NCBI GenBank assembly: GCA_963704875.1
Contig: CAVPIA010000008.1
Coordinates: forward strand, 496,001-560,000
Direction of reading: 5' to 3'
Origin: CAMYOC01 sp963704875
GTDB lineage: Bacteria > Pseudomonadota > Gammaproteobacteria > Steroidobacterales > XN24
Length of the DNA stretch: 64,000 nucleotides
The first letter of the stretch is position 1. Each line of letters starts with the position of its first letter. Shown piece by piece: positions 51,493 to 59,784 of this stretch. The translations under genes were made by a program, and so were the position numbers. Under the pieces are notes generated by a model, which saw nothing but the letters and a program-made list of their open reading frames with translations, was not told the DNA's origin and did not search any database.

Positions 51493-52715
51493 GACAACGG
51501 CAAACCTCGGGCAAGGCGTGGCAACCTGCCTGCGCGGCCGGTGGTCTGGCGGACGAATCCCGCCTTGGCGGCAGGTAGCAGGTCCAGCCCCAGTAGCCCC
51601 AATGCGCGAACCGCCTTGACCGGCAACAGGGGATTGGTGAACAGACGGACCAGGGAATCGGTCAACCGGATCACCCGCGCATGATCCTGAACGCGCCATT
51701 GCGCATAGGCATCGCGCAAGTCATCGCCGCCCGGGTCGATATCGTTGCCACGGGTCCCGGCTAGCAATTCAGCCAGTACCGCGACATCACGCAGCCCCAG
51801 GTTGAAGCCCTGCCCTGCCACCGGATGCAGCGAGTGCGCCGCATTGCCCACCAGTATCAGCCGGGGTGCGGATTGTGCCAGTGCGCGAACCAGCCTGAGC
51901 GGGTACGCATGCCGTTTTCCGACCCGCTGGATGCGGCCCAGACGAAAGCCGAACGCCTGTTGAAGGCCTGCCAGAAACGCATCGTCGGAGCTCGCCAGTA
52001 GTTGCTCAGCCGCCTCCGGAGCCATCGTCCAGACCAGCGAACAACGCTGACCCGACATCGGCAACATGGCCAGCGGTCCGTGGTCGGTGAAACGCTCAAA
52101 GGCCTGGTTTTCGTGTGGCTGGGAGGTACTCACGTTGGCGATCACCGCGCTCTGCCCATAGTCAAGGGTCTCGCTGTCTATCCCTGCCATCCGGCGCAAT
52201 GGAGACTGGGCCCCATCTGCGGCGACAACCAGCGCGGCGCGCAGAGTCTGGCTGGAACCGTCTTCCCCGCTAAGCTCGACTTCGGTGTATTCATCGTGGA
52301 TCTCGATGCCCGAAACCCTGGCCGGGCAGAGCATGTCCACGTTGTCGCAGGCGGCGATCTGCTGCCACAGCACCGGACCGATGACGCGGTTCTCGATAAC
52401 ATAGCCCAACGCGTCCAGATCGTGATCCGCAGCGTTGATACGGGTGAAGCCGAAGCGACCACGATCGGAAACATGGATGCGTCTTATCGGCGTGGCTTCG
52501 GCCCGCAGCGCCTCCCAACAACCCATGGCCTCGAAGATCCGCTGACTGCCGTTGGCTACTGCGGTAGCGCGATCATCGTAGCTCGGTTGCGAACTGCTCG
52601 CCGGCGGCCACGCCTCGACCACGATGACGCTAAATCCCAGCGGCGCCACTGCGGCGGCCAGCGAAGCACCGACCATGCCGCCGCCGACGATGATGATGTC
52701 AGTAGATCTGGCCAT
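51489..52715 (-). CDS. ubiH: 2-octaprenyl-6-methoxyphenol hydroxylase
   Basis: A 408-residue FAD hydroxylase for C1 of the ubiquinone precursor ring. Motifs are IIIVGGGMVGASLAAA, LVVAADGAQSPLRRMAGI, and LILVGNAAHSLHPVAGQGFNLGLRDVAVLAELL; note Asn in place of the usual Asp of GDAAH, a variant seen in UbiH proteins. Lies 17 bases downstream of pepP and overlaps ubiI by four bases (ATGA). Confidence 0.92.
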   Translation of the reverse strand: MARSTDIIIVGGGMVGASLAAAVAPLGFSVIVVEAWPPASSSQPSYDDRATAVANGSQRIFEAMGCWEALRAEATPIRRIHVSDRGRFGFTRINAADHDLDALGYVIENRVIGPVLWQQIAACDNVDMLCPARVSGIEIHDEYTEVELSGEDGSSQTLRAALVVAADGAQSPLRRMAGIDSETLDYGQSAVIANVSTSQPHENQAFERFTDHGPLAMLPMSGQRCSLVWTMAPEAAEQLLASSDDAFLAGLQQAFGFRLGRIQRVGKRHAYPLRLVRALAQSAPRLILVGNAAHSLHPVAGQGFNLGLRDVAVLAELLAGTRGNDIDPGGDDLRDAYAQWRVQDHARVIRLTDSLVRLFTNPLLPVKAVRALGLLGLDLLPAAKAGFVRQTTGRAGRLPRLARGLPLS

Positions 52716-52732
52716 GACTCCTTGCCGGCATA

Positions 52733-54040
52733 TCAGGCCGCACGTATAAGCTGCTCAATGGCCTCGGGATCCGTCGGCACCGACCGGCTTAACACATCGC
52801 ATCCGTCCCGGGTGACCAGAACGTCATCCTCGATCCGCACGCCGATGCCGCGCCATTTGGCAGCGACGCCCTTGGCGTCGGGCGCGATATAAATACCAGG
52901 CTCTACAGTCAAAACCATGCCCGGCTCCAGCAAACGCCACTCCTCGCCGACCTTGTAATCCCCCACGTCATGCACATCCAGACCCAGCCAGTGGCCGGTA
53001 CGATGCATAAAAAACGGCTTGTAGGCCTCTTCTTTGATCAGCGTCGGTAAACGCCCCTTAAGCAGGCCCAGCTTTACCAGTCCGCGCGTGATGGCGCGGA
53101 CTGCAGCGTCGTGAGGCTCGTTCCAGTGGTTGCCGGGACGCACTTTGTCGATGGCAGCCTGATGCGCCTTGAGCACGACATCATAGATGGCGCGCTGGGC
53201 TGCGCTGAAGCGGCCATTGATCGGAAATGTGCGCGTGATATCCGAGGCATAACCATCAACCTCGCAGCCCGCATCAATCAACAGCAGATCACCCCCATCC
53301 AGTTGAGCGTTGTTCTCCGTGTAATGCAACACGCAGGCGTTGGCGCCACCGCCAACAATCAGGTTATAGGACGGTTGCGAACCGTGGCGGCGGAATTCGT
53401 GCAGAAACTCGGCCTCGATCTCATACTCCTTCATCCCCGGCCGCACGGCCTTCATCGCGCGCCGGTGCGCCGTCGCGGCAATCTTCGCCGCCTTGCGCAT
53501 GGTGCTTATCTCCGCCCTCGACTTGTACAAACGCATGTCGTGGAGCATATGGTCGAGGGCGACGAATTCCTGCGGGGTGTGGCGGCCCTTGCCAGCCTGG
53601 GCACGCAGTTCATTGACCCAGCCCATCAGGCGTTGGTCAAAGTCGGGATGCACACCCATCGTGTAATAGACCCTCTCGCAGCGTTCCAGCAGCCCGGGCA
53701 GGATGTCGTCGATATCCGACATCGGAAATGCATCATCGGCGCCAAAACCAGCAACCGCGCCCTCGGTACCCGCCCGCCGGCCGTCCCAGGTCTCGCGCAC
53801 CGGGTCGCGTTCGCGGCAGAACAGGATGTATTCGCCGTGGTCACGGCCCGGGATCAGCACCGCAACCGACTCGGGCTCCTCGAAGCCGCTTAGATAGAGA
53901 AAGTCGCTGTCCTGCCGATACGCATACTCGCTATCCCGGTTGCGCTTGTGCACCGGTGCGGCTGGCAGGATGGCGATGCCACCCTTGCCCATCATCCGCA
54001 TGAGTTGTTTCCTGCGCCGCTCGAATTCCTTTGGGCTCAT
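52733..54040 (-). CDS. pepP: Xaa-Pro aminopeptidase
   Basis: A 435-residue M24B metallopeptidase that removes N-terminal residues preceding proline. The five metal ligands are seen in LLIDAGCE, SDITRTFP, HRTGHWLGLDVHD, LTVEPGIY and VRIEDDVLV. The opening EFERRRKQLMRMM and FLYLSGFEEPES are the amino-terminal domain. Follows the YgfB-like gene by 38 bases; start ATG at 54040. Confidence 0.95.
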   Translation of the reverse strand: MSPKEFERRRKQLMRMMGKGGIAILPAAPVHKRNRDSEYAYRQDSDFLYLSGFEEPESVAVLIPGRDHGEYILFCRERDPVRETWDGRRAGTEGAVAGFGADDAFPMSDIDDILPGLLERCERVYYTMGVHPDFDQRLMGWVNELRAQAGKGRHTPQEFVALDHMLHDMRLYKSRAEISTMRKAAKIAATAHRRAMKAVRPGMKEYEIEAEFLHEFRRHGSQPSYNLIVGGGANACVLHYTENNAQLDGGDLLLIDAGCEVDGYASDITRTFPINGRFSAAQRAIYDVVLKAHQAAIDKVRPGNHWNEPHDAAVRAITRGLVKLGLLKGRLPTLIKEEAYKPFFMHRTGHWLGLDVHDVGDYKVGEEWRLLEPGMVLTVEPGIYIAPDAKGVAAKWRGIGVRIEDDVLVTRDGCDVLSRSVPTDPEAIEQLIRAA

Positions 54041-54078
54041 ATCTGCTCCGCAATTAAATGGAAGATAAAAATCTGAAT

Positions 54079-54648
54079 CTAATGAACTTGTGCCGGACCG
54101 GGCATATCCTTGACAGGTGGATTGAGTTCGTCGAACACCAGCTGCACGCCAACGCGCACATACTCAACCAGATTGGCGTAAGCGTCCTCGCCCTCCTGTT
54201 CACCTTCGCCCTCGGCAAAATTGGCCTGGGTAATTTCGGACAAATCCTCGAGGATCTCGCGAATCTCCTCCGGCAGCTGGTCGAAAGTCTTCAAACCACG
54301 CACCGCCAGGCCATAAAGAAAGCCCTGGCACCAGCGTCCGAGAGCATCTGCTCGGAGGCCGAGCTGGATATCGTCATCAGGCAGCAACAACTGGAACTCC
54401 ATCTGCACGCCGTCAAGCAGGCGCAGCGTCAACTGGTGCAGATTCGCCAGCTGGCCGTACTCGTCATCATTAATGCCCGTCGCGGTCTCGCCGGCATCAG
54501 CCAGCGTGTTCTTAATCCAGCTCTCCGGGAGATCATTGGCCGCGGTGCACAATAGGCCACACAGCGTGCCGTGGGCCTCGGCCGCTCCACTACCGCCGTC
54601 TGGCCCACGCAAACAACGCTGGATGTCATCGTATTCCGGTCTCTGCAC
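54079..54648 (-). CDS. ygfB: UPF0149 (YgfB/YecA-like) protein
   Basis: A 189-residue protein matching UPF0149: EAHGTLCGLLCTAANDLPESW, QMEFQLLLPDDDIQLGLRADALGRWCQGFLYGLA and VEYVRVGVQLVFDEL. The function of the family is not fixed. The start is ambiguous; GTG at 54648 with GAGAG upstream is used, and a GTG at 54672 would add eight residues. It is the first gene of the minus-strand ubi-block operon and is divergent from the zapB-like gene. Confidence 0.85.
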   Translation of the reverse strand: MQRPEYDDIQRCLRGPDGGSGAAEAHGTLCGLLCTAANDLPESWIKNTLADAGETATGINDDEYGQLANLHQLTLRLLDGVQMEFQLLLPDDDIQLGLRADALGRWCQGFLYGLAVRGLKTFDQLPEEIREILEDLSEITQANFAEGEGEQEGEDAYANLVEYVRVGVQLVFDELNPPVKDMPGPAQVH

Positions 54649-54745
54649 GACATTCTCTCGGCAGGTCCGCACCCTGGCGGACGGTGATCAGAGCTCAATC
54701 CTATCACTCCGCTGAAACCCGGCACATAGACAGTGACCGGGTCGA

Positions 54746-54775
54746 TTGACCGCCGTCGTAAGGCCCGCGTAGTAT
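54746..54775 (+). promoter_or_regulatory. sigma-70-like promoter for zapB-like/zapA
   Basis: TTGACC at 54746-54751 and TAGTAT at 54770-54775 are separated by 18 bases. The -10 ends eight bases before the ATG at 54783, so the transcript would begin at or next to the start codon and have essentially no leader. Confidence 0.55.
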
Positions 54776-54782
54776 TCCCCGC

Positions 54783-55013
54783 ATGAGCGACAGTGCTATT
54801 CAAACCTTCGAACTTGAGCTGAAGCGACTGGAGTCCCGGCTGGATGAGCTGGTCGGCGTTTGCGACCACCTCAAGGAAGAGAACCGGTCACTTCGGCAGC
54901 GTCAGGATTCGCTGACCTCGGAGCGCGCCACGCTGCTGCAGAAGAATGAGCAGGTGCGGGCACGGGTTGAAGCCATGATCGGCCGCTTGAAGGCCATGGA
55001 ACAGGGTAGTTAA
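54783..55013 (+). CDS. ZapB-like coiled-coil protein (TIGR02449 type)
   Basis: A 76-residue protein that is almost entirely a coiled coil: FELELKRLESRLDELVGVCDHLKEENRSLRQRQDSL, then VRARVEAMIGRLKAM. This is the pattern of the small TIGR02449 proteins found beside zapA, thought to act in division like ZapB. No Shine-Dalgarno is evident before the ATG. It ends two bases before zapA. Confidence 0.85.
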   Translation: MSDSAIQTFELELKRLESRLDELVGVCDHLKEENRSLRQRQDSLTSERATLLQKNEQVRARVEAMIGRLKAMEQGS

Positions 55014-55015
55014 AC

Positions 55016-55324
55016 ATGGATATGGCTCAGGTCAGCGTGCGCATTCTTGAGAAGGAGTACCAGTTTGCCTGTCCTGCCAGTGAGCGGAACGCGCTGCTTA
55101 ACTCGGCAGAGTTCCTGAATGCCAAGATGCGTCAGATCCGGGACTCAGGCAAAGTGGTTGGTCTGGATCGTATCGCGGTGATGGCGGCACTGAATCTGGC
55201 GAATGATCTTCTGAAGAACAAGGACATCGGCGATACCGTAGACTCGACGCTGGGGCTTCGCCTGAAATCCATGCGTGAACGAGTCGAAACCGCGCTGGAA
55301 TCCAGCAAGCAACTTGAACTTTGA
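55016..55324 (+). CDS. zapA: cell division protein ZapA
   Basis: A 102-residue FtsZ-ring-associated protein. It has VSVRILEKEYQFACPASERNALLNSAEFLNAKMRQIRDSGKVVGLDRIAVMAALNLANDLL, and a C-terminal coiled-coil helix. Start at 55016 with GGTAG before it. Followed by 6S RNA and ygfA, the standard gammaproteobacterial order. Confidence 0.93.
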   Translation: MDMAQVSVRILEKEYQFACPASERNALLNSAEFLNAKMRQIRDSGKVVGLDRIAVMAALNLANDLLKNKDIGDTVDSTLGLRLKSMRERVETALESSKQLEL

Positions 55325-55350
55325 GCGCAGCGCCGACGTCTTAACAATCT

Positions 55351-55538
55351 GGTATCTCCTGCGGTGTCCGACAGCGGTCCGGGTATTTCTCGACCCTAAT
55401 CACTAACCCAGGGGCTATGTTCTGTCGGCAATATTGAGCATGACCGCTTCTTCGCGGAAAGCCTTAAGTGCCACGGCCTGCCCCACCTTTTGCTCTGGTC
55501 GGGAGCAAAGGTCCGCATCGGCACAGGCGGGAGATACC
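55351..55538 (+). ncRNA. ssrS: 6S RNA
   Basis: About 188 nt between zapA and ygfA, the usual 6S site. The closing stem pairs GGTATCTCC (55351-55359) with GGAGATACC (55530-55538). The central region has GAGCATGACCG, then CGCGGAAAGCCTTAA, reminiscent of the E. coli 6S centre. The RNA mimics an open promoter and binds sigma-70 RNA polymerase. The mature ends are estimated from the stem. Confidence 0.9.
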
Positions 55539-55549
55539 ACCTCTAACTC

Positions 55550-56206
55550 ATGCCCTCCCCGGAAACCCCAACAGGCAAGCAGCTAAGGGCACAGATTCGC
55601 AAGCGGATCCGTGCCCAGCGACGCGAGCTGAGCACGGCCGCGCGCAGCCAGGCGGCAGCCGGCCTGGTCGCCAGGGTCCCCCGCATAAAGGCGTTTTCCG
55701 GGGCCCGGACTATTGCCGCCTATCTGCCGTTCGACGGTGAAATCGATCTGCGTCCGCTGATCCAGGCGGGCATCCAGGCCGGCAAGCGTTTCTGTCTGCC
55801 GACGATCGACCACCGCCTGCCGGGGGTGATGCAATTTTGTCGTTTCGACCAAAGCACGATCCTGTTGCAAAACAGATGGGGCATACCTGAGCCTCAGCGG
55901 CGAAGCACGGTGCAGCTACCGTTGCGCCAGATCGATGTCGTTCTGTTGCCGCTGGTTGCGTTTGATCTCACCGGAAACCGCCTCGGCATGGGCGCCGGAT
56001 ACTACGATCGCTTGTTGCAGCGCCGCTCGATCCGCAGTTGGCGCAGACCGGTGCTGATCGGCGTCGCCTTCGAGTTGCAGAAGACAGATCGTTTGATCGC
56101 CGCGCCATGGGACATCGCGCTGGACTGGGTGGTAACCGAGAAGCAGATCTACCGCATGCGATCCACGCTGAAGCATTCACCATCCGGAGAAGGAATGACA
56201 ACATGA
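55550..56206 (+). CDS. ygfA: 5-formyltetrahydrofolate cyclo-ligase
   Basis: A 218-residue 5-FCL that converts 5-formyl-THF to 5,10-methenyl-THF with ATP. Visible are RAQRRELSTAARSQAA, YLPFDGEIDLRPLI and the signature DVVLLPLVAFDLTGNRLGMGAGYYDRLL. It follows 6S RNA directly, as in E. coli, and overlaps the EVE protein gene by four bases. Confidence 0.93.
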   Translation: MPSPETPTGKQLRAQIRKRIRAQRRELSTAARSQAAAGLVARVPRIKAFSGARTIAAYLPFDGEIDLRPLIQAGIQAGKRFCLPTIDHRLPGVMQFCRFDQSTILLQNRWGIPEPQRRSTVQLPLRQIDVVLLPLVAFDLTGNRLGMGAGYYDRLLQRRSIRSWRRPVLIGVAFELQKTDRLIAAPWDIALDWVVTEKQIYRMRSTLKHSPSGEGMTT

Positions 56207-56664
56207 ATTATTGGCTATTCAAATCAGAACCGAGCGAGTTCAGCATCGATGATTTGGCCAACAAGAAGGGACGACGCGAACATTGGGACGGCGTTCGCAA
56301 TTATCAGGCCAGAAATTTCATGCGCGACAAAATGCGCATTGGCGACCTCGGTTTCTTCTATCACTCGAGTTGCGCGCAACCCGCGATCGTCGGAATTGTG
56401 CGCGTCGTCAGGGAAGCGTACCCGGATCACACGGCATTCGACCCGACTGACAAACACTTCGATGAGAAGAGCGACCCTGATGCGCCGCGTTGGTTCATGG
56501 TCGATGTCGAGTTCGTCGAAAAACTGAAACAGCCGATTACGCTTCAGACCTTAAAGGCCTGTAAAAATAGTGCTATGAGCGATTTCGCGTTGACGCGGCG
56601 AGGCAACAGGTTGTCGATCATGCCGGTGACAAAACAACAATGGAAATTTATTAGCGAACTTTGA
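56203..56664 (+). CDS. EVE domain protein
   Basis: A 153-residue protein with the EVE/PUA-like fold: MNYWLFKSEPSEFSIDDL, WDGVRNYQARNFMRDKMRIGDLGFFYHSSC, AIVGIVRVVREAYPDHTAFD and PRWFMVDVEFVEKL. EVE domains bind modified bases in nucleic acids. Only the EVE domain is present, with no fused nuclease. Starts in an ATGA overlap with ygfA. Confidence 0.93.
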   Translation: MNYWLFKSEPSEFSIDDLANKKGRREHWDGVRNYQARNFMRDKMRIGDLGFFYHSSCAQPAIVGIVRVVREAYPDHTAFDPTDKHFDEKSDPDAPRWFMVDVEFVEKLKQPITLQTLKACKNSAMSDFALTRRGNRLSIMPVTKQQWKFISEL

Positions 56665-56799
56665 GATAGTCGCTGCCGGCATCACAGCGGCGAAGAAAAG
56701 ACGTATCTGCAAACAAGCCTTTCGCAATCCGTCGCCACCGCCGTTTTTTTTTCGCTTGCAAAACGCGTAGCGCTTGCTGGAATTTTCAACACTGTTGTA

Positions 56800-56805
56800 T
56801 ATACT
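56800..56805 (+). promoter_or_regulatory. possible -10 for the histone-like gene
   Basis: TATACT at 56800-56805 lies about 30 bases upstream of the ATG at 56836, in an AT-richer patch of an otherwise empty 171-base gap. TTGCTG at 56774 is too far (20 bases) for a strong -35. The call is weak. Confidence 0.35.
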
Positions 56806-56835
56806 CATCCGCGAACCCCTAACACGGAGATTGTC

Positions 56836-57342
56836 ATGGCGAAGAAACCCGCGTCGCGGAAGAAAGCTGCCAGCAAGAAGAAACCGGCAGCGAGAAAGAA
56901 GGTCGTACGCAAGGCGAAGGTAAAGAAGAAAGTCGTGCGTAGATCTACTGCCAAGAAACGTCCAGCCGCCAAGAAGAGAGTAGCGAAGAAGAAACCCGCC
57001 GCTCGCAAGAAGGCGACGAAGAAGAAAGCTGGGAAAAAGAGAGTAGCCAAGAAGAGGGTGGCAAAGAAGAAACCCGCCACTCGCAAGAAGGCCACGAGAA
57101 AGAAGGCAGCGAAAAAGAAAGTTGCCAAAAAGAGAGTAGCGAAGAAGAAACCCGCCGCTCGCAAGAAAGCAACGAGAAAGAAGGCAGCGAAAAAGAAAGT
57201 TGCCAAAAAGAGAGTAGCGAAGAAGAAACCCGCCACTCGCAAGAAAGCAACGAGAAAGAAAGTCGCCAAGAAGAGAGTAGCGAAGAAGAAGCCTGCCTCA
57301 AGGAAGAAGGCGTCAAGAAAGAAAGTCTCCAGAAAGAGATAG
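56836..57342 (+). CDS. histone H1-like Lys/Ala-rich protein
   Basis: A 168-residue protein composed almost only of Lys, Ala, Arg, Pro, Val and Thr. It consists of repeats such as VAKKRVAKKKPATRKKATRK, with the longest unit (about 26-29 residues) occurring three times. This resembles histone H1-like DNA-binding proteins and AlgP-type tails. The predicted charge is strongly basic, so nucleic-acid binding is likely. The DNA repeats may be prone to copy-number change. Ends 33 bases before a terminator. Confidence 0.85.
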   Translation: MAKKPASRKKAASKKKPAARKKVVRKAKVKKKVVRRSTAKKRPAAKKRVAKKKPAARKKATKKKAGKKRVAKKRVAKKKPATRKKATRKKAAKKKVAKKRVAKKKPAARKKATRKKAAKKKVAKKRVAKKKPATRKKATRKKVAKKRVAKKKPASRKKASRKKVSRKR

Positions 57343-57375
57343 TCGAGACGACTGGCTACAATTCAGTCAGCAAGA

Positions 57376-57408
57376 CCGGGCCGTTCGAGAGGACGGCCCG
57401 GTTTTTTT
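57376..57408 (+). terminator. intrinsic terminator after the histone-like gene
   Basis: A 9-bp GC stem (CCGGGCCGT at 57376-57384, ACGGCCCGG at 57393-57401, 8-base loop) is followed by seven T residues. It lies 33 bases after the histone-like stop codon and before rpiA. Confidence 0.9.
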
Positions 57409-57451
57409 GTACTAGCATGCGGCCATCGACAAATTACCGGACGGAGCGACG

Positions 57452-58108
57452 ATGACCCAGGACCAGTTGAAAGCCGCGGCGGCCCGGGAGGCCCTTGGAT
57501 TTGTTGATGGCGGCGTGATCGGGGTCGGTACCGGATCTACCGTTAACCACTTTATCGACGGCCTGGCCGAAATTCGTGACCGTTTTACCGCTGCCGTCTC
57601 CAGCTCCGAGGCCTCCACCCTGCGACTCGAATCCCATGGCATTGAGGTCGTGGACCTCAACGACGCGGGAGAACTTGCCGTGTATGTCGATGGCGCCGAT
57701 GAGGCTGATGGTGCGCTGAACCTGATAAAGGGCGGCGGCGGTGCTCTGACCCGGGAGAAGATCGTCGCAGCAGCCAGCCGCAGCTTTATTTGTATCGCTG
57801 ACGAAAGCAAGCTGGTGGATCTGCTCGGCGAATTTCCCCTGCCGGTCGAGGTAATCCCGATGGCCAGTGCCTATGTCGGCAGATGCCTGTCCGCGCTGGG
57901 AGGAAAACCCATGGTGCGTGAGGATTTCATCACCGACAATGGCAACCTTATCCTCGACGTGCACGGATTGCAGATCGATGACCCCCCGGCACTGGAGAGC
58001 GAAATCAACCAGATTACCGGGGTAGTCACCAATGGAATCTTTGCGCGGCGTCCCGCCGACCTGTTGCTGCTTGGCACGGCGAGCGGCGTAAGGACGCTTC
58101 GGGCCTGA
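57452..58108 (+). CDS. rpiA: ribose-5-phosphate isomerase A
   Basis: A 218-residue RpiA interconverting ribose-5-phosphate and ribulose-5-phosphate. It has VIGVGTGSTVNHFIDGL (22-38), VYVDGADEADGALNLIKGGGGALTREKIVA and ITDNGNLILDVHG. Length is that of the E. coli enzyme (219). A good ribosome site (GGACGGAG) precedes ATG. It converges with the monooxygenase gene 12 bases downstream. Confidence 0.96.
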   Translation: MTQDQLKAAAAREALGFVDGGVIGVGTGSTVNHFIDGLAEIRDRFTAAVSSSEASTLRLESHGIEVVDLNDAGELAVYVDGADEADGALNLIKGGGGALTREKIVAAASRSFICIADESKLVDLLGEFPLPVEVIPMASAYVGRCLSALGGKPMVREDFITDNGNLILDVHGLQIDDPPALESEINQITGVVTNGIFARRPADLLLLGTASGVRTLRA

Positions 58109-58120
58109 GTCCCGAATGGG

Positions 58121-59635
58121 TCAATGGTCCGGACCCGGACCTGGACTGTGCTTGGCCGCAACCCGATAGTCTTTGAACCTGAAACGCCGGGTCCTGAACC
58201 AGTACTCCACGGTGAATCCTGGCCATAGGGTGACGTTGCGGCCGTTGGCGTCAAGATACCAACTGCGGCAACCGTTGGCCCAGACCGTGCGGGCCAGGCG
58301 CCGCTGTAGCTGGCGGTTAAACGCCGCCTCGATTTCCGGCCTGACCTCGAGGCCGTCGATCGACTGCCTCTCCATTGCCGACATGGCCTGCATGATGTAA
58401 CCCACCTGCGCCTCGAGCATAAACACGACAGAGTTGTGGCCCAGACCGGTATTGGGTCCGGCCAGCATAAAGAAATTGGGAAAGCCGGAGACGCTGATGC
58501 CCTTGTAGGCCTCCATGCCAGCGCGCCAGCGCTCGGTGATATCCACGCCGTGACTACCCGTGATCATCCGTTTCGGGAACGGCGCCGTTGCCTGAAAACC
58601 AGTACCGAGAATAATCGCGTCCACGGTAAACTCATCGCCATCGGCGGTGACGACGCCGGTAGCGGTGCATTCACGCACCGGATCTGTGACCAGGTGGACG
58701 TTGCCGCGGTTTAAGGCCAGATAGTAGTCGTCGGACAACAACAGACGCTTGCAGCCGGCTGGATAGTCCGGCGTCAGCTTTTCCTGGAAGAGCGGATCGC
58801 GAACCTGGCGCCGGATGTTCCATCGTCCAAAGGCCGCCAGCAACCCACCCAGCCTGGGCCACACGGTGAACACCACCGCGCGGCTCTCCAGACGCCAGTA
58901 CATCAGATAGCGGGCGATGCGCTGGGTTAGCGGCCAGCGCCTGAACAACCATCGTTCCAGCCGGCTGACCTTGCGATCCGGCCGCGGAAGAACCCACGGC
59001 GGCGTGCGTTGGAACAGGTATAGATTTGCCACCCGCGGGGCGATAGCCGGCACAAACTGAATCGCGCTGGCGCCGGTACCGATGACCGCGACCTGTTTGC
59101 CTTGCAGAGAGTAATCATGTGCCCATTGGGCCGAGTGAAAGACCTCCCCGGCGAAGCGGTCCAGACCCGGGAGGTCGGGGATCGCTGGTCTGCTCAGCGG
59201 ACCGGTGGCGGCCACCAGGATTCGAGTCCGGTAACGCACGCCATCAGCGGTCTGGACCTGCCAGTGCTGCTCTGCGTCCTGATAGGCCGCGTGCGTCACT
59301 TCCGACGACAGGCGGATGTGCGGCGCCAGCCGGTACTTCTCTACGCAATGACGCAGGTAGCCGAGGATCTCCGGCTGACGCCCGAACATGTGGGACCAGT
59401 CGGGGTTCTGCTCGAAGGAGAACGAATACAGCAGTGACTGCACGTCACAGGCGCAGCCTGGATATGTATTGGCCCACCAGGTGCCGCCGACGTCTCCATT
59501 CTTTTCCAGCAGGACAAAATCGTCGATACCCGCCTGTTTGAGCTTGATAGCCATACACAGACCGCCGAATCCTGCACCGATAATGATGACCCGGAGATCT
59601 GTCGGCGTCGGCCGGTATCCGGCATCTGCGTTCAT
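58121..59635 (-). CDS. Baeyer-Villiger-type flavin monooxygenase
   Basis: A 504-residue class B flavin monooxygenase. The N-terminal FAD motif is VIIIGAGFGGLCMAI and there is a second NADPH motif VAVIGTGASAIQFVPAI. The BVMO fingerprint F-x-G-x-x-x-H-x-x-x-W appears as FAGEVFHSAQW. It inserts oxygen next to a ketone or oxidises heteroatoms; the substrate is unknown. GTFVDAIILGTGF and NTGLGHNS are C-terminal conserved bits. The start is ATG at 59635. Confidence 0.9.
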   Translation of the reverse strand: MNADAGYRPTPTDLRVIIIGAGFGGLCMAIKLKQAGIDDFVLLEKNGDVGGTWWANTYPGCACDVQSLLYSFSFEQNPDWSHMFGRQPEILGYLRHCVEKYRLAPHIRLSSEVTHAAYQDAEQHWQVQTADGVRYRTRILVAATGPLSRPAIPDLPGLDRFAGEVFHSAQWAHDYSLQGKQVAVIGTGASAIQFVPAIAPRVANLYLFQRTPPWVLPRPDRKVSRLERWLFRRWPLTQRIARYLMYWRLESRAVVFTVWPRLGGLLAAFGRWNIRRQVRDPLFQEKLTPDYPAGCKRLLLSDDYYLALNRGNVHLVTDPVRECTATGVVTADGDEFTVDAIILGTGFQATAPFPKRMITGSHGVDITERWRAGMEAYKGISVSGFPNFFMLAGPNTGLGHNSVVFMLEAQVGYIMQAMSAMERQSIDGLEVRPEIEAAFNRQLQRRLARTVWANGCRSWYLDANGRNVTLWPGFTVEYWFRTRRFRFKDYRVAAKHSPGPGPDH

Positions 59636-59784
59636 GGGCGACCCTGCGCTGGTCTGTGGGCGTTGTCTTCAATATCCACCGGCTCGCTGCCCCGGTCAAT
59701 CACCGATTCAGGCATGGTACATAGCGCAGCTTGCCGCGGCGGGCTCAATCAGCCGGCGCCAATTTCCGTCGTCAATTGCAGTCG

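Noticed and set aside
56945..57316. Minus-strand Ser-rich frame opposite the histone-like gene
   Set aside because: Complement of Lys codons gives Ser/Phe/Leu repeats; the plus strand has the ribosome site, promoter-like box and terminator.
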